A stretch of 11,669 nucleotides of DNA from an uncultured Clostridium sp. (GTDB lineage: Bacteria; Bacillota; Clostridia; Clostridiales; Clostridiaceae): assembly GCA_934777095.1 (NCBI GenBank), contig CAKVNP010000030.1, positions 1 to 11,669 of the forward strand, in the 5' to 3' direction. Positions within the stretch are counted from its first letter, which is position 1. Each line of letters starts with the position of its first letter. Shown here in pieces: positions 6,941-11,669 of the stretch. The position numbers were made by a program, and so were the translations under genes. Under the pieces are notes generated by a model. It saw only the letters and a program-made list of their open reading frames with translations, was not told the origin of the DNA and did no database searches.

Positions 6941-7046
6941 CGTCCATTACTCCTTCTAGTCATCTTATATAATAATTATTGTTCTTTTACCATTTTATAT
7001 AAATAAAGTACACTAAAATATCTTCGACCTTTTTGTTAATATTTCT

Positions 7047-7085
7047 AAAAAAAATGCACTAATATTAATTAATAATATTAGTACA
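7047..7085 (-). terminator. Rho-independent terminator after the short-chain dehydrogenase gene
   Basis: A 13-bp stem with one mismatch (7055-7067 with 7073-7085, around ACTAATATTA/TAATATTAGT) and a 5-base loop is followed on the minus strand by eight T residues (A-run 7047-7054 on the plus strand). It begins 17 bases after the SDR stop codon and isolates that gene from the lipoprotein-bactofilin cluster. Confidence 0.85.
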
Positions 7086-7101
7086 TTTATATATTTTTTT
7101 C

Positions 7102-7968
7102 TTATCCGTTAACTATTTCTCCACCATTAATATGAATTGTCTGTCCAGTAATATAGGAAGCTGCATCGCTAGCTAGAAATACATATGCTCCTGCGCACTC
7201 AACAGGCTGTCCTGCCCTTCCTATTGGTGTATTAGACCCAAACTGTGGTATTTCATCTGCTGAAAAACTTGATGGTATTAGAGGAGTCCATATTGGTCCT
7301 GGTGCTACAGCATTAACTCTTATTCCTGTTTTACCTTTTGCAAGAGCTGTTGATAATGATCTGGTAAGTGCAACAGTAGCTCCTTTTGTCATAGAATAAT
7401 CAATAAGCTTTTCATTGCCTGCATACGCCACTACTGATGCAGTATTTATTATGCAGCCGCCATTTTTGAGATGCTGCATTGCAGCTCTAGTCATATAAAA
7501 TGTTCCATATAAATTTATTTTCATTGTTTTATCAAATTGCTGATCTGTAATTTGCTTTATATCCTTACATTCATATTGAACAGCTGCATTATTTACTAAA
7601 ATATCTATTCTTCCATATTGATCTATTGTAGTATTCATCACTTGGCTACAAAATTCAGCATTACTAATATCACCTTGAATTAAGGTGCATTTTCTACCTA
7701 ATTCATCAATTATCTTTTTAGTATCTTCAGCATCATTATTTTCATTATAATAAACTATTACAATATTTGCTCCTTGATGGGCATATGCTATAGCTACAGC
7801 TTTTCCTATTCCACTATCCCCTCCAGTGATAACTGCTACCTTATTCCTTAAAAGATCACCATCTTTAATATATTTAGGATCATAAAAAATAGGTAATGGA
7901 TTCATTTCATTTTCAAATCCAGGATGTTTATCTTGATGCTGTGATGGAAATGTTGTTGGAAAATTCAT
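7102..7968 (-). CDS. SDR-family oxidoreductase, general-stress GSP39 / glucose-ribitol dehydrogenase type
   Basis: Classical-type short-chain dehydrogenase/reductase using NAD(P)H, with a 40-residue N-terminal extension typical of the GSP39/YdaD/YhdF group of stress-linked SDRs. The Rossmann fold shows TGGDSGIG at 48-55 for cofactor binding, D100, NNAA at 126-129, and the catalytic set N151, S178, Y191 and K195 (YSMTK). PG at 223-224 and the C-terminal [11 protein letters not shown] (273-283) are also family features. The length of 288 residues is normal. GAAGGGAG at 7978-7985 lies 9 bases upstream of the ATG. It is transcribed alone: a terminator follows and a divergent gene lies upstream. 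The natural substrate is unknown for most of this group; sugar or sugar-alcohol annotations are by homology only. Confidence 0.92.
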   Translation of the reverse strand: MNFPTTFPSQHQDKHPGFENEMNPLPIFYDPKYIKDGDLLRNKVAVITGGDSGIGKAVAIAYAHQGANIVIVYYNENNDAEDTKKIIDELGRKCTLIQGDISNAEFCSQVMNTTIDQYGRIDILVNNAAVQYECKDIKQITDQQFDKTMKINLYGTFYMTRAAMQHLKNGGCIINTASVVAYAGNEKLIDYSMTKGATVALTRSLSTALAKGKTGIRVNAVAPGPIWTPLIPSSFSADEIPQFGSNTPIGRAGQPVECAGAYVFLASDAASYITGQTIHINGGEIVNG

Positions 7969-8073
7969 AATATCTGTCTCCCTTCAATTTCTTTTAATTT
8001 ATTATGTCCAGGAAACCCCTAAAAAATAATATATCCTATTTAATTCATACTAATTAAAAATGCAGAACTTGTT

Positions 8074-8102
8074 TTTACTTATAATTTATGGAAGAATATA
8101 AA
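8074..8102 (+). promoter_or_regulatory. Candidate sigma-A-type promoter for the Fe-S protein gene
   Basis: TTTACT (8074-8079) and TATAAA (8097-8102) are 17 bases apart, with four and five of six consensus matches. The predicted start near 8109 would leave a leader of about 20 bases carrying the AAAGGGTG ribosome binding site at 8115-8122. A better -10 (TATAAT at 8080-8085) lacks a partner -35. I see nothing else definable in the 7986-8129 gap. Confidence 0.35.
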
Positions 8103-8129
8103 TATACATAATATAAAGGGTGTGAATTA

Positions 8130-9407
8130 ATGTCTCATATAGTAGCAAAAGAAGCATATAAAAACTTAGAAAAAAGGCTGAATAAATTTCCACAAGGCGC
8201 TCCCCCTTCTGAAACGCTATATAAAATATTAGCTATGATGTTTACCGAAGAAGAAGCAGCCCTAGTAGCCCAGCTTCCTATAAAATCATTTAACATAAAA
8301 ACTGCCAGTGATATCTGGAAAAAAAGTGAACTGGAAACTGAAAAGATACTTGATACTTTAGCCTCAAAGGCCCTAATTTTTGATTTAGAATGCGACGCTG
8401 ATGGCGAAAAAAAATACCTTATGGCTCCCCCTATGGCTGGATTCTTTGAATTTGCCTTGATGAGAACCGGTGGCTATATTGACCAAAAAGCATTAAGTGA
8501 ACTTCTTCATCAATATTTAAATGTAGAAGATGCCTTTGTTAAGGACTTATTCTGGGGAACTGATACCAAGATGGGCAGAGCCTTTGTTCAGGAAAGAGTA
8601 CTTACCACTGAGAATTGTATCGATATTTTAGATTATGAAAAGACAAGCCATATGATAAAAAATGCTAAACATATCAGCGTAAGCAACTGTTATTGCAGAC
8701 ATAAAGCTCATCATTTAGGTGATGACTGCTATGCTCCTATGGATGTATGTCTTAGTTTTGACTCTACAGCATATACCTTAACTAAACATAATCATGCTAG
8801 AAAAATAGATGCATCAGAAGCATTAGAAATTATTAACATTGCTTGTGAAAATAATCTGGTTCAATGTGGAGAAAATGTACAAAAAAATCCTAATTTTATC
8901 TGTAACTGCTGTAAATGCCACTGTGAAGCTTTTGTATCAGCAAGGAAATTTGGCTTATTAGTACCCGTAAATACAACAAATTATTTACCAGTAATAGATG
9001 AGCATAAATGTGTTGGCTGTGGAAAATGTACTTTAGTATGCCCAATGACAGCATTAAATGTCCAAAATTCTAGTGATTTAAATAGAAAGTTTAAGTTAGC
9101 CTCACTAAATGAGGATATCTGCCTAGGCTGTGGAGTATGTGTAAAAAATTGCCCTACTAATGCAATATCCTTAAAAAGAAGAAAAGAAAACGTCATTACG
9201 CCTGTGACAACAGTCCATCGAGTAGTTATTTCTGCTATAGAAAAAGGACAGCTGCAGAACTTAATTTTTGATAATGAAGCCCATAAGAGCCATAAAGCAA
9301 TGGCTGCAATTTTAGCCAGCATCTTAAAGCTATCCCCAGTCCATAAATTTATGGCCAGCAATCAAATGAAATCTAAGTATTTAGCAAAATTATTGCAGAG
9401 TACTTAA
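8130..9407 (+). CDS. Multi-[4Fe-4S] protein: winged-helix-like N-terminus, double Cys-cluster core, C-terminal ferredoxin domain
   Basis: Cytoplasmic iron-sulfur protein of 425 residues, from a family recurrent in anaerobes and usually annotated only as a 4Fe-4S binding protein. Residues about 38-108 look like a winged-helix fold ending in the conserved APPMAGFFEF. The middle carries two cysteine clusters: C187-x-C189-R with C200 and C207, and the dense CNCCKCHC at 258-265. The C-terminal ferredoxin domain has two canonical motifs, C294/C297/C300/C304 and C331/C334/C337/C341, each followed by Pro, predicting two [4Fe-4S] clusters. There are 21 cysteines in total, at least eight outside the ferredoxin part being spaced like metal ligands. 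No signal peptide or membrane helix is seen. The stop codon TAA overlaps the first bases of its terminator stem. It stands alone in its operon. It may be an electron-transfer or redox-sensing protein, but no partner reductase is adjacent, so its role is unknown. Confidence 0.85.
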   Translation: MSHIVAKEAYKNLEKRLNKFPQGAPPSETLYKILAMMFTEEEAALVAQLPIKSFNIKTASDIWKKSELETEKILDTLASKALIFDLECDADGEKKYLMAPPMAGFFEFALMRTGGYIDQKALSELLHQYLNVEDAFVKDLFWGTDTKMGRAFVQERVLTTENCIDILDYEKTSHMIKNAKHISVSNCYCRHKAHHLGDDCYAPMDVCLSFDSTAYTLTKHNHARKIDASEALEIINIACENNLVQCGENVQKNPNFICNCCKCHCEAFVSARKFGLLVPVNTTNYLPVIDEHKCVGCGKCTLVCPMTALNVQNSSDLNRKFKLASLNEDICLGCGVCVKNCPTNAISLKRRKENVITPVTTVHRVVISAIEKGQLQNLIFDNEAHKSHKAMAAILASILKLSPVHKFMASNQMKSKYLAKLLQST

Positions 9408-9450
9408 AAACAAAAGCAATTTCACATTAAGTGAAATTGCTTTTGTTTTT
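9406..9450. terminator. Bidirectional terminator with perfect 20-bp stem
   Basis: Bases 9406-9425 pair perfectly with 9431-9450 around a 5-base loop. The A-rich foot on one side and T-rich foot on the other serve both strands. It occupies nearly all of the 44-base gap between the convergent Fe-S protein gene and the small helical-protein gene, and includes part of the first gene's stop codon. Confidence 0.95.
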
Positions 9451-9451
9451 A

Positions 9452-9799
9452 TTATTCTTTTATTAAGATTGATTTTAAATCTTCAGTAATTATAGATAAT
9501 CTATTTTTCTTTTCATTTCTTATCTGACTATAATCCATCGGTCTTGCTAAACAAGCTGTAAAACCAGACATAGTCTGCCATCTATTTAAATCTTCTTTAG
9601 CTTCTTTATATTTATATACGTTAAATTTAATTCCTTTTTCTATTAAAACAGAATCAATTTTATTGTATCTAACTTCTAATTCTTCTAATTTAGATAAGTC
9701 CTCTACTGTAGCCTTATTCTTTTCTAAAGACTTTAGTATTGCATTTCTTTCTGCTTCTATTTCATCCATTTCTACAACTAAATCATATACACTCTTCAT
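9452..9799 (-). CDS. Small helical protein of unknown function
   Basis: A 115-residue charged protein that I do not recognise. Residues about 6-55 have heptad-like spacing of Leu/Ile/Val and probably form a helical hairpin or coiled coil. Residues 57-90 include aromatic positions (F59, Y62, Y64, W74, F80) and one cysteine (C83). A second helix runs from about 95 to 115. It has no signal peptide, membrane segment or known metal or nucleotide motif. It is likely a real gene: GGAGG at 9808-9812 is 8 bases from the ATG, an extended -10 element lies upstream, and a strong terminator lies downstream. It is monocistronic between convergent and co-oriented neighbours with no obvious functional link. 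Confidence 0.72.
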   Translation of the reverse strand: MKSVYDLVVEMDEIEAERNAILKSLEKNKATVEDLSKLEELEVRYNKIDSVLIEKGIKFNVYKYKEAKEDLNRWQTMSGFTACLARPMDYSQIRNEKKNRLSIITEDLKSILIKE

Positions 9800-9842
9800 C
9801 TTTTATTCCTCCCATTTCTATACCTTTGTTAATTAATTTAAA

Positions 9843-9888
9843 TAAGTATGTATTTATTTTACCATATTTGATATCGTTTGCATACTTA
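9843..9888. promoter_or_regulatory. Inverted repeat enclosing an extended -10 element
   Basis: TAAGTATG (9843-9850) is the exact inverse complement of CATACTTA (9881-9888), 30 bases apart. Between them the minus strand reads TGGTAAAAT (9856-9864), an extended -10 element for the small helical-protein gene. The repeat arms therefore sit about where a -35 region and a transcription start would lie, an arrangement expected of an operator. An 8-bp match in AT-rich DNA could also be chance. Confidence 0.35.
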
Positions 9889-9934
9889 CTTTTTAACTTT
9901 TTTAATTTACTGCTATTTTTAAAATATTTTAAAC

Positions 9935-9973
9935 AGCTCAAAATAACTTTTTACTTTCAAGTTATTCTGAGCT
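9935..9973 (-). terminator. Terminator after ktrA
   Basis: A 14-bp stem with one mismatch (9935-9948 with 9960-9973, AGCTCAAAATAACT with its near-inverse) and an 11-base loop begins 9 bases after the ktrA stop codon. On the minus strand it is followed by a T-rich but interrupted tract, so termination should be moderate. Confidence 0.75.
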
Positions 9974-9982
9974 TTATTTATC

Positions 9983-10633
9983 CTATATCTTATTTATTAT
10001 CTTCATTACATGTTCCTTTTTACCCATAACAATTAAATGTTCATTTTCCACAAAAATATGATTTATACTTGGTGCAGGTAATATTTCATTATCTCTCTTA
10101 ATAGCCAGGATAGTAAGTTGGTATTTGCTTCTTATGGAAGTTTCAACAATAGTTTTTCCTATCCAGCTTTTCATTGGTGGTATTTCAAAGATTGAATACT
10201 CATCAGTAAGTTCAATATAATCAAAAACATTATTGGCACTATATTTTGTAGCAGTTTTTTCTGCTAAATCTTTTTCTGGATAAACCACTTCATCAGCACC
10301 ATTCCTTAAAAGAAATTTAGCATGTATTTCTCTATTTGCCTTAGAAATAACATGTTTGGCTCCTAATTCTTTTAAAAGCGAAGTAACTTCTAAGGATGAT
10401 TGAAAATTATTACCTATACATACAAAACAAATATCAAAATTCCTTACACCTAAAGATCTTAATACTTCTTCATTAGTGCAGTCACCTATTTGTGCTGTAG
10501 TTACAATTGGTATAAGTTCTGATATTTTTTCCTCATCATTATCAACAATCATAACTTCATTTCCTAGCTCAACAAACTTCTTTGCTAAATGCCTGCCAAA
10601 CCTTCCAATCCCAACAATTAATACTGATTTCAT
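9983..10633 (-). CDS. ktrA: KtrA/TrkA-type potassium-transporter gating subunit (RCK protein)
   Basis: Cytoplasmic regulatory subunit that forms an octameric ring on a KtrB-type K+ channel dimer and gates it in response to bound ATP/ADP or NAD(H). The N-terminal RCK_N Rossmann domain (about 1-125) has GIGRFG at 8-13 and acidic D31 at the end of the second strand for the ribose, with D51 and E120 at conserved positions. The C-terminal RCK_C domain (about 140-216), a possible site for c-di-AMP in Firmicutes, contains EIPPMKSWIGKTI. The length of 216 residues is normal for a single-RCK KtrA/KtrC rather than the doubled TrkA of enterics. It follows the pore gene by 14 bases, with AGAGGGG 6 bases upstream of the ATG. 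A terminator follows. Whether it is a KtrA or KtrC paralogue cannot be told from the window. Confidence 0.92.
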   Translation of the reverse strand: MKSVLIVGIGRFGRHLAKKFVELGNEVMIVDNDEEKISELIPIVTTAQIGDCTNEEVLRSLGVRNFDICFVCIGNNFQSSLEVTSLLKELGAKHVISKANREIHAKFLLRNGADEVVYPEKDLAEKTATKYSANNVFDYIELTDEYSIFEIPPMKSWIGKTIVETSIRSKYQLTILAIKRDNEILPAPSINHIFVENEHLIVMGKKEHVMKIINKI

Positions 10634-10647
10634 AAATTTCCCCTCTT

Positions 10648-11669
10648 TTATATTGATATTTTTTCTATTGGCAGTCTTACTGGTATAGTTTCTCTCTTCT
10701 CAGTGAATGCAAGTGCAATGGTAAGGCTTCCTACACGTCCGCAAAACATTAGGATAATAATAACTAATTTAGAAGCTCCAATTAACTTGCTAGTAATTCC
10801 AGTAGTCATCCCAACTGTACTTAATGCTGAAAACACCTCAAAAAATACATCTGTTAATTTTAATGGCTGTACTGCACAAATAAATAATACTGATGTAACT
10901 ACTCCAAATAAGTAAGTACTGCCCACATTATATGCTCTTTTAACTATTTCATTTTCTAATCTTCTATTAAATATATTCAAATCCTGAGTATGCCTTAATG
11001 AGGAAATAAATGAAAATATTATTATGACAAATGTTGTGGTTTTTATTCCTCCTGCTGTTGACCCTGGACTACCACCTATAACCATCAGAATCATAGTTAA
11101 AAGTTTTGAACTTTCAGTTAAGCTTGCTATATTTAAAGTATTAAATCCTGCTGTCCTAGGTGTTATTATTTGAAATAATGAAGATAATACTATATCTTTA
11201 GCTGGCATTCCTAAAAATAAATTTTTTCTTTCCATAAAGTAAAATATTATCGTAGGAAAAATTATCAGACCTATGGTTGCTACTAGAACAATCTTTGTAT
11301 GAAGCTTATACTTACTAAATTTAAATTTATTTACCCATAAATCCTGCCATACTAAAAACCCTATTCCACCAATAACTATTAAAGCCATTACTACTAAGTT
11401 TACTACTATGTCACCTCTAAACCTTGTAAGTGACGATGATGGTTCAAATCTTCCCATAAGATCAAAACCTGCATTACAAAAAGCAGAAATAGAATGAAAA
11501 ATCCCATTATACACTGCCCTTGAAAAGCCCATTTCACCATAAAATCTAAATGCTAAAATAATAGCGCCGATTCCTTCAAAAACTAATGTGCATTTTAATA
11601 TATTTTTGGTCAATCTTACTACACCACCTATAGTTATGGTGCTTACTGATTCTTTTAAGAGTCCTCTAG
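10648..11669 (-). CDS. ktrB: KtrB/TrkH-type potassium transporter pore subunit, 5' end cut by window
   Basis: Membrane pore subunit of a Ktr Na+-dependent or H+-coupled K+ uptake system. The visible part is 339 codons of about 450; the gene enters from the right edge. The TTG at 11611-11613 is an internal leucine, not the start, because the 18 upstream codons remain open and read as conserved KtrB sequence (GVVRLTK). Counting from the first complete codon (11665-11667), three of the four P-loops can be seen by their selectivity-filter glycines: G67 (NAGF), G174 (TAGF) and G286 (STVGM). The intramembrane gate loop IGGSPGSTAGGIKT lies at 197-210. Hydrophobic helices alternate through the rest in the M1-P-M2 pattern. 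It is followed after 14 bases by ktrA and is clearly co-transcribed with it. Loss of the N-terminal P-loop is due only to the window edge. Confidence 0.93.
   Translation of the reverse strand, partial: RGLLKESVSTITIGGVVRLTKNILKCTLVFEGIGAIILAFRFYGEMGFSRAVYNGIFHSISAFCNAGFDLMGRFEPSSSLTRFRGDIVVNLVVMALIVIGGIGFLVWQDLWVNKFKFSKYKLHTKIVLVATIGLIIFPTIIFYFMERKNLFLGMPAKDIVLSSLFQIITPRTAGFNTLNIASLTESSKLLTMILMVIGGSPGSTAGGIKTTTFVIIIFSFISSLRHTQDLNIFNRRLENEIVKRAYNVGSTYLFGVVTSVLFICAVQPLKLTDVFFEVFSALSTVGMTTGITSKLIGASKLVIIILMFCGRVGSLTIALAFTEKRETIPVRLPIEKISI

Noticed and set aside
6945..6947. ATG just upstream of the lipoprotein GTG start, opening a five-codon reading frame
   Set aside because: It is only 2 bases from the Shine-Dalgarno sequence and out of frame; the GTG has proper spacing and yields the signal peptide.
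7023..7029. Possible Spo0A box upstream of the lipoprotein gene
   Set aside because: It differs from the TGTCGAA consensus at one end position, stands alone, and I could not place a convincing promoter beside it.
9826..9843. Possible Rex operator (TTGTTAA half-site) near the small helical-protein promoter
   Set aside because: Only one half-site matches; the second half matches about four of seven bases, which is expected by chance in such AT-rich DNA.
11611..11613. TTG as start codon of ktrB
   Set aside because: Eighteen further in-frame codons up to the window edge read as conserved KtrB sequence, and no ribosome binding site precedes the TTG.

Overview
The window is AT-rich, with long genes running mostly on the minus strand, strong AGGAGG-type ribosome binding sites and oxygen-sensitive chemistry (flavodiiron protein, multi-[4Fe-4S] protein, iron alcohol dehydrogenase). 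This fits an anaerobic Firmicute, most likely Clostridium in the strict sense. The genus is inferred from composition and gene families; no marker gene such as rRNA is present. The sequence looks like chromosomal housekeeping or accessory DNA. I see no mobile element, phage gene, CRISPR array, tRNA or rRNA.

Layout. (1) 1-1171, plus strand: FprA-type flavodiiron protein, cut at its 5' end by the window edge, ending at a bidirectional hairpin terminator. (2) 1228-3159, minus strand: a phasin-like coiled-coil gene followed by an AarF/UbiB-type kinase-like gene, 27 bases apart, with a likely extended -10 promoter just upstream. (3) 3291-4478, minus: iron-containing alcohol dehydrogenase. (4) 4535-6940, minus: a compact cluster transcribed lipoprotein -> small bactofilin-like -> large GSGD-repeat bactofilin-like -> DUF4004/YhbD-like MerR-fold protein. 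This resembles the yhbD-yhbE-yhbF (bactofilin bacE/bacF) neighbourhood of Bacillus subtilis, with a lipoprotein added in front. (5) 7102-7968, minus: short-chain dehydrogenase of the general-stress GSP39 type with its own terminator. (6) 8130-9407, plus: a 425-residue protein with a winged-helix-like N-terminus, two unusual cysteine clusters and a C-terminal 2[4Fe-4S] ferredoxin domain, ending in a perfect 20-bp hairpin shared with the convergent next gene. (7) 9452-9799, minus: small helical protein of unknown function behind an extended -10 element enclosed by an inverted repeat. (8) 9983-11669, minus: ktrB-ktrA potassium uptake operon, with ktrB cut at its 5' end by the window edge.

How they fit together. 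The bactofilin cluster is the most coherent multi-gene unit and the best candidate for an under-described system: two cytoskeletal paralogues sharing a C-terminal module, a putative DNA-binding or adaptor protein, and a surface lipoprotein whose gene overlaps the first bactofilin. KtrB and KtrA form the pore and the nucleotide-binding gating subunit of one transporter. FprA and the Fe-S protein both suggest redox and oxygen-stress handling but are not adjacent. No stretch longer than 300 bases lacks a gene; the longest gap (9800-9982) holds a terminator, an extended -10 element and an inverted repeat.
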